Source: Botrimarina mediterranea
GTDB lineage: Bacteria; Planctomycetota; Planctomycetia; Pirellulales; Lacipirellulaceae
Assembly (NCBI RefSeq): GCF_007753265.1
Contig: NZ_CP036349.1
Coordinates: 4,125,363 to 4,189,362 of the forward strand
Length of the DNA stretch: 64,000 bases
Direction: 5' to 3'
Positions 1-7,833 of this stretch are shown here, one piece after another. The notes under the pieces were generated by a model that saw only the letters and a list, made by a program, of their open reading frames with translations, made no database searches and was not told the DNA's origin. Position 1 is the stretch's first letter. Each line of letters begins with the position of its first letter. The translations under genes and the position numbers were made by a program.

Positions 1-493
1 AGTACGGATGGCCGACGTAGGTCGCGTTGACGCCGCGTTCGCGCAACCATGCTTCCTCGAACGGCAACTTGCAGAGGGCATGGTCCACGTACGCCCGCAG
101 CTTCTTCACGCGCCACGCGGCCCAGCCCCACACCTGCGGTGTACCGTAGTAGAAGACAGGGATGCCGTGCTTCTTGGCGACCTTGGCGATGTGCCAGTTG
201 AAGCCGGGGAAGTCGATGAGCACGACCGCGTCGGGCCGGTGCTCGGCGAAGTACTTCTCGGCGAGCGCCTTGAGACGGAAGAACTGCGGCAGCTTCCAGA
301 AGACCTCGATGAAGCCCATCACGGCGAGCTGCGTGAGGTCGAAGAGGAGGTCCGCCCCTTCGGCCGCCATACGTGGACCGCCGAAGCCGACCGCGCGCAC
401 GTCAGCGCCGCGCCGCTGGAAACTGCGGATCAGGTTCGCGCCGTGGAGGTCGCCGCTGGGTTCGCCAACGGAGAAGAAGATCGTTTTCGCCAT
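1..493 (-). CDS. lpxB: Lipid-A-disaccharide synthase, C-terminus beyond window
   Basis: The reverse strand from 493 encodes a protein starting MAKTIFFSVGEPSGDLHG, the N-terminal signature of the GT19 enzyme LpxB, with G10-E11, S13-G14-D15 and G18 of the nucleotide-sugar fold. It continues with the family-typical stretches GFGGPRMAAEG, LAVMGFIEV, VVLIDFPGFNW and YYGTPQVWGWAAWRV, up to NATYVGHPY at the edge. LpxB joins UDP-2,3-diacylglucosamine and lipid X into the lipid A disaccharide at the inner membrane, so it implies an outer membrane containing lipid A. Only about 164 of roughly 380 residues are in the window. The frame stays open upstream of 493 to an ATG at 943, but that extension crosses a hairpin and repeats and lacks family similarity, so 493 is the chosen start. 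Confidence 0.93.
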   Translation of the reverse strand, partial: MAKTIFFSVGEPSGDLHGANLIRSFQRRGADVRAVGFGGPRMAAEGADLLFDLTQLAVMGFIEVFWKLPQFFRLKALAEKYFAEHRPDAVVLIDFPGFNWHIAKVAKKHGIPVFYYGTPQVWGWAAWRVKKLRAYVDHALCKLPFEEAWLRERGVNATYVGHPY

Positions 494-588
494 CGCCGCA
501 TCGCTTGAGGGTTTGCACAAAGAGCGCAAGCGCGGCGGGAGTATTCCAAATCGGGCCAGGCGACGCAGCGCCAGTTCCTGGGGCACTT

Positions 589-678
589 TAGGCCGTAACA
601 AGCACCAACGAAGTTGCGGCGGCGTCAGGGTATTTGGTGCTAGGCCGGTTCTGCCGTAACTGCGCTTGTTACGGCCTA
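589..678. repeat. Inverted repeat, 15-bp arms
   Basis: TAGGCCGTAACAAGC at 589-603 is exactly reversed at 664-678. A smaller GCACCAA/TTGGTGC pair is nested inside. No U-tract follows. It looks like a dispersed intergenic palindrome rather than a terminator. Confidence 0.7.
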
Positions 679-691
679 CAGGTACGAAAAG

Positions 692-732
692 TCGCCGGGC
701 TCCCCGTTCTGCAAGAACGCGGAGCCCGGCGA
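692..732 (-). terminator. Strong GC hairpin, possible terminator
   Basis: TCGCCGGGCTCC (692-703) pairs perfectly with GGAGCCCGGCGA (721-732) around a 17-nt loop. On the minus strand it is followed by CTTTTCG, a short T-rich stretch that would suit a terminator reading leftward. What transcript it would end is unclear. Confidence 0.45.
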
Positions 733-1090
733 GGAGGCATGGTTGTTGGAAGGATTTGGTTGGAAGTATTGGATGGAAGGTTTGGAATGGAAGCCGGCGA
801 TTGATCAGGCGCCGGGCCAGTTCGTGGTTGGACTCATTGGCATAGAGATAAGAACGACTCCTTTCGTTCGGATGGACCCGGCGCCGCGTCGCCGGCGAAG
901 TAGGGGAAACGTTGGCGACGACTCGCGTCACCGACGGAACCATAAAGCAACCCCGGCGCCAAAACGGGCCGGGTCGCCAGAACCGCGGAAAGAACGCGGC
1001 GCCGCTTCGATCAGGCCGTGTCCTCTGCGACATCCTTACAAAGACCGTTGTAAGCCTGACAGTCGCCAACCTCTTCGGCAGAAAAATTAA

Positions 1091-1199
1091 AGTCACCACG
1101 ACGGACACGAAGAACAGGACGGGCAACTCGGAAAAGCTACACCGTTTCGGTAAGCAGCCAATTCGACTCGTCGTGCTCTTCTTGCCCGTCGTGGTGACT
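1091..1199. repeat. Inverted repeat family C (CACCACGACGG)
   Basis: AGTCACCACGACGG (1091-1104) is the exact reverse complement of 1186-1199. The same arms, CCACGACGGACACGA and CCCGTCGTGG, reappear around 30355-30444. This is therefore a dispersed family. The right arm touches the stop codon of the MFS gene. Confidence 0.75.
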
Positions 1200-2538
1200 A
1201 TTCTTTGGTCCGGGTCTCAGCGAGCCAGAGCGACTGCACGCCGCCTGCCAGCAGGATCGTCGCCATCAGCACGAACACCGGCGCTGCGCCGAGCCACGCC
1301 ACCAGCACGCCAACGATTGGCGACATCACGATCACCGGCAGCGCCAGGCAGAGGCCGATCGAGCTGCTGTAGAGCGTGTGGTGCTCGCGGCCGACGAGCT
1401 CAAGCGTGTAGTTGAGCAGCATCTTGTTGGTGACCGGCGTGCAGCCCAGCGGCAGGAAGACGAGCCAGAAGGCTTGGCCGTCGCCAAGCCCGGCGCCCTT
1501 CGCCAGGAAGATCGCGGTGAACGGCGCGAGCGCTGCGCCGAACATCGTCATCTGCACCGCTCTTCGCGCGCCGAACCAGTCGGCGATCGGTCCGGCGAGG
1601 AAGCTGATCACCGCGACGGCCGTGTGCTGCGTGATCGTCCAAGTGACGAGCGACTGGATGTTGAACGCCTCGCCCGCCGACTCACGCGCCATCGCTTGGT
1701 AGTGCGGGAAGAGCGTGAACGCCGCGCTGTAGAGCACCGCCGAGATCGCCACGGGGCGGAGCTTGGGGTCTTCAAATGCTAGTCGTGCCGCGCGCACGAG
1801 CCGTCGCCACCCGGGCTCGCGGACTTCGGTGTAGCTATCGCTGGTTTCCCGGATCGCGAGCATCGCTAAGCCCGACAAGAAGAACAACACCGCCGGCGCA
1901 GCGAAGATCAGCGCAAATCCGTCGGGCCGCGCCAGCCAGCCCGGCATCAAGAGCCACACCGCCAGGATCGACAGCGGCGAACCGATCACAACGCCCGCCG
2001 TGAAAAGCCGACCGCGGAGGTTCGCGCGAACGAGCTTACCTTGGATGACTTGTAGCGAGAGTTGGTTGAGCCCGGTGACGACGAAGAACCAGGCGTACAT
2101 CGCCAGGAAGAACCACTTCGTCCACGGCGCCACCGAGCCGTCGGCCTCGCGCCACACTTCCGACCACCACACAGCGGCGATGATCGCGAACGGCACGCCC
2201 GACCCGGTGGTCGTCGCGTAGAGGCTCCAGCGCTTCTGCTTCATGAGCTTCAGCCGCCGCGCGTAGAGCGCCGGCGGGACGCTGGCGCCGAGGCGGTTGA
2301 GCACCATCAGCAAGCTGCGGATGATCGGCCCGCCCCCGATCGCGTCGAGGAAGTAGGGCATCACGATGCTCTCGGTCTTAAAGACCCAGCCGATGCGGAA
2401 GAGCACCTGGTGCATCACCAGCAGCGCGAAGTTGCGTTGGTCCGCGCCCGGAACGCCGCCATGGTCGGGGTCCACCACCTGCGCATCCGTCACCAGATCG
2501 GGAGCGGAGGCAGAAATCGGCGGGGCGACGCGCGACAT
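1198..2538 (-). CDS. Major facilitator superfamily transporter
   Basis: A 446-residue polytopic membrane protein with about 12 hydrophobic segments and a hydrophilic N-terminus of about 35 residues. The MFS fold is suggested by two halves separated by a cytoplasmic loop (RETSDSYTEVREPGWRRLVRAARLAFED, which starts near residue 230) and by GPIADWFGARRAV, which resembles the GxxxDRxGRR signature of the second half. The substrate cannot be read from sequence. The start at 2538 is the only reasonable ATG, although no clear ribosome site precedes it. The gene ends inside the right arm of the inverted repeat at 1091-1199. Confidence 0.8.
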   Translation of the reverse strand: MSRVAPPISASAPDLVTDAQVVDPDHGGVPGADQRNFALLVMHQVLFRIGWVFKTESIVMPYFLDAIGGGPIIRSLLMVLNRLGASVPPALYARRLKLMKQKRWSLYATTTGSGVPFAIIAAVWWSEVWREADGSVAPWTKWFFLAMYAWFFVVTGLNQLSLQVIQGKLVRANLRGRLFTAGVVIGSPLSILAVWLLMPGWLARPDGFALIFAAPAVLFFLSGLAMLAIRETSDSYTEVREPGWRRLVRAARLAFEDPKLRPVAISAVLYSAAFTLFPHYQAMARESAGEAFNIQSLVTWTITQHTAVAVISFLAGPIADWFGARRAVQMTMFGAALAPFTAIFLAKGAGLGDGQAFWLVFLPLGCTPVTNKMLLNYTLELVGREHHTLYSSSIGLCLALPVIVMSPIVGVLVAWLGAAPVFVLMATILLAGGVQSLWLAETRTKE

Positions 2539-2616
2539 GGGGCAGGAGAGGTGGGCAGAGCAAGGCGGGAGCCCTCACTCTAAGCGCCGCCATCGCCAAG
2601 GACCACCAGCCGTAGT

Positions 2617-2659
2617 CGGCAGCCCACGGTTGATCGCGCTGCAAGGCCGTGGGCTGCCG
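2617..2659. repeat. 13-bp inverted repeat between two minus-strand genes
   Basis: CGGCAGCCCACGG (2617-2629) is perfectly reversed at 2647-2659 with a 17-nt loop. It sits between the CYTH gene stop and the MFS start. There is no T-tract, so a dispersed palindrome is likelier than a terminator. Confidence 0.65.
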
Positions 2660-2681
2660 CCCTCGGCTGAGGCCCATCTAA

Positions 2682-3227
2682 CTAGGAACGCTTTGTTATC
2701 AGCATTTCGAGGTAGCTGCGCGGCTCCGCGTCCGTTAACCCAAGTTCAGCCGCGAGCGCCAGTACCGCGTGCTCGGCAGCGTCGCGCGAAGCTTCGTCGG
2801 CGAGCGTCTCGACTTCGGCAAACGCGCCGAGGCCTTCGACCTCATCGATCGTGAACTCGAACGCCCTGCCGTCTCGTTCGAGACCAAACAGCTCTCGCCG
2901 CTTCCGCACCGTCGCGACCGCACGGAAGCCGAGCCGCGTCAGGATCTCGGTCCAGCCGTCCGTTGTCTGCACCGCAAGTGGCAGCTCGAGCTCGAAACGC
3001 GTCTTGGCGGCGCTTCCTTGCTTCGGCCCTTTGTAGGTCACAAACGACTCGTCACCGACAGTCCTGAGCCGCAGCGCCTCGTCGGTCACAGCGAAGTCGC
3101 GCGCCGGGTGATTGAGGTAAGCGTCGCTCTGCGCGACCACGCCCATCGCAACGGCCCCAACGCTCACCAACCGCTCGCGCAGCGAGCGGGCGTCATCGAG
3201 CGGGAACTTGAGTTCGACTTCGAGCAT
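2682..3227 (-). CDS. CYTH-domain protein (class IV cyclase / thiamine triphosphatase family)
   Basis: The protein of 181 residues begins MLEVELKFPL, giving the ExExK strand typical of CYTH domains. It then shows the tunnel-lining residues expected of the fold: LRLRTVGDESFVTYKGPK, RFELELPL, KRRELF and FTIDEVEGLGAFAEVE. CYTH proteins bind triphosphate groups in a beta-barrel tunnel with a divalent metal; known activities include adenylate cyclase (CyaB), thiamine triphosphatase and tripolyphosphatase. Which one applies here cannot be decided. The open frame continues to 3398 but the extra 57 residues are arginine-rich and family-unlike, so the ATG at 3227 is preferred. Confidence 0.82.
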   Translation of the reverse strand: MLEVELKFPLDDARSLRERLVSVGAVAMGVVAQSDAYLNHPARDFAVTDEALRLRTVGDESFVTYKGPKQGSAAKTRFELELPLAVQTTDGWTEILTRLGFRAVATVRKRRELFGLERDGRAFEFTIDEVEGLGAFAEVETLADEASRDAAEHAVLALAAELGLTDAEPRSYLEMLITKRS

Positions 3228-3441
3228 GAGGAGTTGGCGGTGGGCAGTCCGTAGGAAAAGGTGTGAGCCGCGTCGTCCCCGACCGCGGCGGCCCTGAGAG
3301 TGAACCACGAAGAGACGAAGGACACAAAGGAGGGGCCAACGACCCTGCAATGGCGGGGCGTCCTTTGGCGCGAGGGCGAGGTGTTCACCGTCCGGCATGC
3401 CGATTGATTACTTTATGCTCGGAAATGGCCGCGCGATTTCG

Positions 3442-3447
3442 TATAAT
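3442..3447 (+). promoter_or_regulatory. Possible -10 element
   Basis: A perfect TATAAT lies in an AT-rich island 112 nt upstream of the membrane protein gene starting at 3559. No convincing -35 hexamer is seen at the right spacing, so this is tentative. Confidence 0.25.
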
Positions 3448-3558
3448 CATGTTCACAAGCGACAAAGCGGATGGCAGTTGCCGGAAAGCTTGCCGGCGTT
3501 TGTTTCAGCCGCCAGCCGTGGGCCCCCCTTCACCAAGCGGATGCTGCGAGGACAACGT

Positions 3559-4122
3559 ATGCGATTCGGCAACCGCGACCTGATCGGCCTACTGGCTCTG
3601 ATCGTGATTTGCCTGACGGCCTATGCGCTCGCCCCCGTACGCGAGGCGCCTGGCGTACACTCGGCCAATCTGATGCTGCCAATCTTTGCCGTCGGTGTCG
3701 TCCTCACGATCGTCAGTCGATACCGAGCCGGGCCGCGCCTCGCTTCCTGGCGATGGCGGCCGTTGACATGGGTCCTGTTGACGCTGGCGCCGGCATTCCT
3801 GCTGTCGATGGCGATCTTGTTCAGGCTGGCCGAGCAAACCGTGCCGGCGCCGCTGGCAGTGCTCTTCGCTGTCAGCCCCGTGATCGTATGGATCGGTTCC
3901 GTCGTGACAGTCGGGTCGAACGGAGTCGCTGCTGGCGCGGGCTTCCTAGCGTGGGATCGATATGAGTTCCGACTCCGAGAAGGCGATCGTCAACTCCGTT
4001 GGCAGCGCCGACGGAAAGGGAATGGGTTTACAACCGATTGGAGCCTTGGCGTCCCGCGCGACCTTATCGACGAAGTCCAATCGATCATCGCCGCCAAGCA
4101 AGTAGAGGGAAACCACGGATGA
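3559..4122 (+). CDS. Hypothetical membrane protein
   Basis: A 187-residue protein not recognised as any family. It has four or so hydrophobic helices in the first 130 residues (LIGLLALIVICLTAYAL, LMLPIFAVGVVLTIV, LTWVLLTLAPAFLLSMAI, PLAVLFAVSPVIVWIGSVVT) and then a basic soluble tail. The ATG at 3559 is preferred because GCGAGGA lies about 7 nt upstream; the open frame back to 3397 adds only non-hydrophobic, atypical residues. The last codons (EGNHG) and the stop lie in the palindromic repeat at 4113-4155, so the original C-terminus may have been altered by repeat insertion. Confidence 0.6.
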   Translation: MRFGNRDLIGLLALIVICLTAYALAPVREAPGVHSANLMLPIFAVGVVLTIVSRYRAGPRLASWRWRPLTWVLLTLAPAFLLSMAILFRLAEQTVPAPLAVLFAVSPVIVWIGSVVTVGSNGVAAGAGFLAWDRYEFRLREGDRQLRWQRRRKGNGFTTDWSLGVPRDLIDEVQSIIAAKQVEGNHG

Positions 4123-4155
4123 ACGCGGATCAATCATCCGCGTTCATCCGTGTCC
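4113..4155. repeat. Perfect intergenic palindrome, family B (GGATGAACGCGGAT)
   Basis: CACGGATGAACGCGGAT (4114-4130) is exactly reversed at 4136-4152 with a 5-nt loop. Related sequence recurs at 4646-4700 and 10806-10912, defining a dispersed family. It overlaps the stop codon of the preceding gene. Confidence 0.8.
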
Positions 4156-4256
4156 ATCTGTGGCTCCCAAATCAGTTCGCGAAGGCTCGAAGAACACATA
4201 GGAGGGGCGAGCAGATACACTGCATCGACAGGATTTCTCAACTTGCGGAATGCGCT

Positions 4257-4676
4257 ATGCGAATCAATCTTGCCGACGTACTGGCTATCCTCACAATCCT
4301 TGCTATTTGCTTCGGGACGGCGATGGTGATCAGCCAGCTTCAACCAGAACGATCGATCAGTGTCTTGGGAATTATTGGCGGCGCTTTGATAATGCTGATG
4401 TCTGCCTTACGTGCGGAAGGTAGTGCAAGCAATATGGCTCGATTCTTCCGCTGTCCCATCCAGCTCCAAACATCGTGGCCGGTTTGTACCTACGTGGTCA
4501 CTGGACTCGCTGCTATTTCTGTAGCTGGACTCGCTATTCGAGCCGGTCTCGTCTTTGAAGTTTGGTTGGGCATGGCATGCGGCTACGCGATTGGCGCCAC
4601 GCTTGCTCGCCACCGCGATGGAGCATCGATCACACAATCAGTAGAGCCACCGATGAACGCAGATGCACACGGATAG
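4257..4676 (+). CDS. Hypothetical small membrane protein
   Basis: A 139-residue protein starting MRINLADVLAILTILAICFG, with four hydrophobic segments (residues about 5-25, 36-52, 80-100 and 106-120) and no recognised domain. It may be read with the membrane protein ending at 4122. The frame is open further upstream to 3999, but that part overlaps the previous gene and a repeat. Its last ten residues (EPPMNADAHG) are encoded by a family B repeat copy, as for its neighbour. Base composition is less GC-rich than surrounding genes. Confidence 0.5.
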   Translation: MRINLADVLAILTILAICFGTAMVISQLQPERSISVLGIIGGALIMLMSALRAEGSASNMARFFRCPIQLQTSWPVCTYVVTGLAAISVAGLAIRAGLVFEVWLGMACGYAIGATLARHRDGASITQSVEPPMNADAHG

Positions 4677-4700
4677 CCCTTCCGTGTCCATTTGTGGCTG
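4646..4700. repeat. Family B intergenic repeat copy
   Basis: GATGAACGCAGATGCACACG followed by CCGTGTCCATTTGTGGCT matches the palindrome at 4113-4155 in arrangement. It forms an imperfect hairpin around CACGGA/TCCGTG, supplies the stop codon of the small membrane protein, and sits between two convergent genes. Confidence 0.65.
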
Positions 4701-4705
4701 ACTTC

Positions 4706-6145
4706 TTAGTCCCGCAGATAGGTGTCCTTCTCAAGCGCCGGCGGCTGCTCCGCCACGCGCTCGGCGACGCCTTCGGCGTCGAGCGCCCAGAGGGGGCTGA
4801 TCTCGACGGTCACGTCTTGAGGGACGTGGGCGCCCGCGGCTTCGAGCCAGCCGCGGTGCTGGCCGGTCAGAAACCGCTGCACGTACTCGGGCGTGTCCTT
4901 CGCGGCCCCGGGGGCGTTCTTCAAAGGGGCGAAGATCTCTTCCTCGGCGTACTCAACGACGATCGGACGCTCGGCCTGCGGCAAGAGGTCGAAGATAAAC
5001 CGCTCGAACTTGAGAGCGTTGTTCTCGGCGGGTTCGACTTGCTCCCCCTGCTCGTTGATGTGGGGAACCTTCTTCTTCGCGATGTGGAACGGGAGCGCGT
5101 CCCTCATCGAGAGCATCCGCTCCAGGAACGCCACGCCGAAGACGTGGACCGCGATGCTGCCCGCCCAGAAGCGTAGACCACCGCGGCCGTCGTCTTGGTC
5201 GGCCACGTCGTCCGGGAAGTCGCTGTACTCGATGACGCAGAGCTTGCCGTCAACCATGACGAAGTTGCCGAGCTTGTCTTGTGGCTCTTGCTTGGCGACG
5301 GCGACGCTCGTCAGTTCGCTCTTGGTGGCGAGGTGGTAGCCGATCAGCTCCGCATCGCCTATCGGGATGATGGGGTTATCGACTTGCAGGTAGAAGAGGT
5401 TCTCGACGCCGCGACGCCGCATGTGGTCGATGGCGCCTTCGCCCTTGGCGTTCTTGAACGATGCGAGCGCAGCGATCGTGCCGCCGTGGCCATCGGGGCT
5501 GAGGAAAAGTTGGCCTTTCTCGGCGAGCAGCAGCTTGCCGGTCGCCATGTCCACGGCGGGCATCGTCCCCTGGCAGAAGATGAAGAGGTCGTCCTCGGCG
5601 AGGCCGAAGCGGTTGTTGGCGTTGAGGAACTCGATCGTGTCGTCGTGCGTGACGGGGCTCGTCATTAGATAGACAGGCACTCCGACGCCATGCCGCTTTG
5701 CGAGGGCAACGGCTTTCTCCAAATGGATCTGGAAGAGCGTCGCGTCGGAGACGGGGCCGATCGGGAACATCCCCTTGGGCTTCTCGAACCCAAGGCGGCT
5801 CCCCTGCCCGCCGGCGACGAGCAGCACGCCCACCTTGCCGGCGTCGAGCGCGGCCTTGCCGAGCTTCTTCGCCTCGGCGGGCGTCACGCCGAGGCCACCG
5901 CCCTGCCCCGAACGGCGATCGGCGAGCCGCATCGCGACCGGCGGTTCGGCTCGGCGGGCCAGCTCGTGCCAGTCGGGTTGGTCCATGTCCCCTTTGTAGA
6001 GGGCGGACAGTTCGTCGAGGTCGATCGCGTTGAGCTGTGCGGCGAGTGCCTGCTGGTCAGCGGCGGTGAGCGAGTCCCAAAACATCACCGAGTGGTGCTG
6101 GCCGTGAGCGGTGAGGCGATCGACGAGGTGGCTGGGGGCAGGCAT
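4706..6145 (-). CDS. UDP-N-acetylglucosamine / UDP-glucose pyrophosphorylase (UDPGP family)
   Basis: A 479-residue protein of the eukaryote-like UDPGP type 1 family. The nucleotide-binding loop LLVAGGQGSRLGFEKPKGMF lies near residues 107-126. Further family features are the uridine-site SPDGHGGT, LQVDNPIIPIGD (metal-binding Asp), and VIEYSDFPDD, close to the VVEYSE of human UAP1. Such enzymes make UDP-GlcNAc or UDP-glucose from the sugar 1-phosphate and UTP, feeding glycan and lipid A synthesis; the exact sugar cannot be fixed from sequence. It faces away from metK, with an intergenic region that contains a long inverted repeat. The start at 6145 fits the family N-terminus. Confidence 0.85.
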   Translation of the reverse strand: MPAPSHLVDRLTAHGQHHSVMFWDSLTAADQQALAAQLNAIDLDELSALYKGDMDQPDWHELARRAEPPVAMRLADRRSGQGGGLGVTPAEAKKLGKAALDAGKVGVLLVAGGQGSRLGFEKPKGMFPIGPVSDATLFQIHLEKAVALAKRHGVGVPVYLMTSPVTHDDTIEFLNANNRFGLAEDDLFIFCQGTMPAVDMATGKLLLAEKGQLFLSPDGHGGTIAALASFKNAKGEGAIDHMRRRGVENLFYLQVDNPIIPIGDAELIGYHLATKSELTSVAVAKQEPQDKLGNFVMVDGKLCVIEYSDFPDDVADQDDGRGGLRFWAGSIAVHVFGVAFLERMLSMRDALPFHIAKKKVPHINEQGEQVEPAENNALKFERFIFDLLPQAERPIVVEYAEEEIFAPLKNAPGAAKDTPEYVQRFLTGQHRGWLEAAGAHVPQDVTVEISPLWALDAEGVAERVAEQPPALEKDTYLRD

Positions 6146-6200
6146 TGAAGTGACCAGGGTCGTTGCTATTGAGCGGCGGATTCAACCGAACGGATAACGG

Positions 6201-6283
6201 TGGGAGGCGTCTCCAGACGCCGACGACGAGCACCACGCCGGTTCGGGATGGATACCGCAATCGGCGTCTGGAGACGCCTCCCA
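6201..6283. repeat. Perfect 23-bp inverted repeat upstream of metK
   Basis: The 23 bases at 6201-6223 (core GGCGTCTCCAGACGCC) are the exact reverse complement of 6261-6283, with a 37-nt spacer. The left arm itself contains the palindrome GGCGTCTCCAGACGCC, so alternative hairpins are possible. It lies in the divergent region between the UDPGP gene and metK, about 205 nt before metK. Confidence 0.8.
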
Positions 6284-6472
6284 CAGTTTTGTGATTCCAC
6301 AGGCGTCGTTGGATATCGTCGGCCGCCGATTGTGACACAGGATGGTCCGCTTTGCAGCCGGATTCCCGCTCCCCCGGGGCGTTCACAGCCGATGGATAAG
6401 CGGTTATTCTACTGGGCTACCGCTGTCAATCCTCGGGGCCCCGCGACGGCCCCTTCCGCGTAGCGTTCCGTA

Positions 6473-6479
6473 AAAGGAG
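6473..6479 (+). promoter_or_regulatory. Ribosome binding site of metK (decides a GTG start)
   Basis: AAAGGAG ends 8 nt before the GTG at 6488. The next codons give [12 protein letters not shown], the normal MetK N-terminus, so the GTG start is well supported. Confidence 0.8.
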
Positions 6480-6487
6480 TTCACCCC

Positions 6488-7714
6488 GTGGCGTCTGGCA
6501 ACTACCTCTTCACTAGCGAGTCCGTCAGCATGGGCCACCCCGACAAGGTGGCCGACCAGATCTCCGACGCGATCGTCGACGATATTCTGGCGAACGACCC
6601 GGACCCGGCCAACTGCCGCGTCGCGGTGGAGACGCTCGTCACGACCGGCCAGGTGGTCGTCGCCGGCGAGGTCCGCACCACGCATTACGTCGATGTCCAA
6701 GAGGTCGTCCGCAACACGATCAAGAAGATCGGCTACACGCACTCGGACATCGGCTTCAGCTACGACTCGTGCGGCATCCTCAACGCGATTCACGGCCAGT
6801 CGCCCGACATCGCCCAGGGCGTCGACAAGGCGTCGGACGTTGACGGCGAGCAAGGCGCCGGCGACCAGGGCCTGATGTTCGGCTACGCCTGCAACGAGAC
6901 CGACGTCTTGATGCCGCTACCGATCCACCTGTCGCACCGCATCGTCGAGAAGCTCGCCGAGCTGCGTGCGTCGGGCGAGATCGCTTGGCTGCGTCCGGAC
7001 AGCAAGAGCCAGGTCACCGTCGAGTACGGCCCGGACAACAAGCCGATCCGCATCCACACCGTCGTTGTCAGCACGCAGCACGACGAGTCGATCCTCGCCC
7101 CGTGCGGCACGAAGATCACCGAAGAGGCCAAGCAAGAGGTCATCAAGAAGGCGATCGAGCCGATGCTGCCGGCCGAGTACGTCAGCGGCCCGATCAAGTA
7201 CCACATCAACCCGACCGGCAAGTTCGTGGTTGGCGGCCCGCACGGCGACACCGGTCTGACCGGACGCAAGATCATCGTCGACACCTACGGCGGCCGTGGC
7301 CGTCACGGCGGCGGCGCCTTCAGCGGCAAGGACCCCTCGAAGGTGGACCGATCGGCCGCGTACATGGCCCGCTACGTGGCGAAGAACCTCGTCGCCGCCG
7401 GCCTCGCCGATGAGATCGAGGTACAGCTCGCCTACGCTATCGGCGTCGCCGAGCCGGTGAGCGTCAACGTCGACACGTTCGGCACGGGCAAGATCGACGA
7501 CGAGTCCCTGATCCAGCTGATCCGCGACAACTTTAAGCTGACCCCGCGCGGCCTCATCAAGGAGCTCGGCCTGACCAAGCCCGTGATGGGCGTCACCGCC
7601 GCCCACGGCCACTTCGGCCGCGAGCCCGGCCCGAACGGCGAGTTCAGCTGGGAGAAGACCGACAAGGCCGCGACCCTGGCGAAGGCGGCGGAGTCGATGG
7701 CGGTCGCCTCTTAG
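6488..7714 (+). CDS. metK: S-adenosylmethionine synthase
   Basis: MetK makes S-adenosylmethionine from methionine and ATP in the cytoplasm. The 408-residue protein has all the family marks: [20 protein letters not shown] with the catalytic His17 and Asp19, [12 protein letters not shown] near 121-132, the [20 protein letters not shown] loop near 267-286 that binds phosphate, and a C-terminal AHGHFGR. Length is normal (family about 380-410). The start codon is GTG, supported by a strong ribosome site. AdoMet is also the cofactor of the radical SAM enzyme at 58.2 kb. A family A repeat follows the stop. Confidence 0.97.
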   Translation: MASGNYLFTSESVSMGHPDKVADQISDAIVDDILANDPDPANCRVAVETLVTTGQVVVAGEVRTTHYVDVQEVVRNTIKKIGYTHSDIGFSYDSCGILNAIHGQSPDIAQGVDKASDVDGEQGAGDQGLMFGYACNETDVLMPLPIHLSHRIVEKLAELRASGEIAWLRPDSKSQVTVEYGPDNKPIRIHTVVVSTQHDESILAPCGTKITEEAKQEVIKKAIEPMLPAEYVSGPIKYHINPTGKFVVGGPHGDTGLTGRKIIVDTYGGRGRHGGGAFSGKDPSKVDRSAAYMARYVAKNLVAAGLADEIEVQLAYAIGVAEPVSVNVDTFGTGKIDDESLIQLIRDNFKLTPRGLIKELGLTKPVMGVTAAHGHFGREPGPNGEFSWEKTDKAATLAKAAESMAVAS

Positions 7715-7724
7715 TTCCTTTTTT

Positions 7725-7827
7725 GGAACCACAGAGACACTGAGAACACGGAGGAAGCACAGAGGTTAGTAGCCTTTGTGTTTCCTCTGTGCGTTTACTC
7801 AGTGCTCTCAGTGGCTCCGTGGTGAAC
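7725..7827. repeat. Imperfect palindrome, family A (ACCACAGAGACAC)
   Basis: GGAACCACAGAGACACTGAG on the left is mirrored by CTCAGTGGCTCCGTGGTG on the right, with an inner pair GGAAGCACAGAGG / CCTCTGTGCG. Similar sequence occurs at 14137-14205 and, as a half-site, at 3300-3332. It fills the whole gap between metK and ispF. Confidence 0.7.
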
Positions 7828-7833
7828 TTCTTT

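Larger units (their letters stand above)
494..1197. other. 700-bp gene-poor interval with repeats and a hairpin
   Basis: No convincing gene lies between lpxB and the MFS gene. The interval holds two long-range inverted repeats (589-603/664-678 and 1091-1104/1186-1199) and a strong hairpin at 692-732. It also holds a run of TTGGAAG-like units around 745-792. A 12-codon ORF (MPMSPTTNWPGA) can be read on the minus strand near 818-860, behind an AAAGGAG at a poor distance of 14 nt. It is too short to call. Confidence 0.6.

Noticed and set aside
8-508. Plus-strand frame over lpxB
   Set aside because: It is the antisense shadow of a well-supported gene and has no domain.
818-860. A 12-codon ORF (MPMSPTTNWPGA) on the minus strand behind AAAGGAG
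   Set aside because: Ribosome site spacing is about 14 nt and the peptide is too short to support without conservation data.
494-943. In-frame N-terminal extension of lpxB up to an ATG at 943
   Set aside because: The extension runs through a strong hairpin, an inverted repeat and TTGGAAG-like tracts and has no family similarity, while 493 gives the normal LpxB N-terminus.
2682-3398. Long form of the CYTH protein starting at 3398
   Set aside because: The first 57 residues are Arg-rich and unlike the family; MLEVELKF at 3227 is the standard CYTH start.
6284-6487. A SAM riboswitch in the metK leader
   Set aside because: I see no core of any known SAM riboswitch class, only the inverted repeat upstream.
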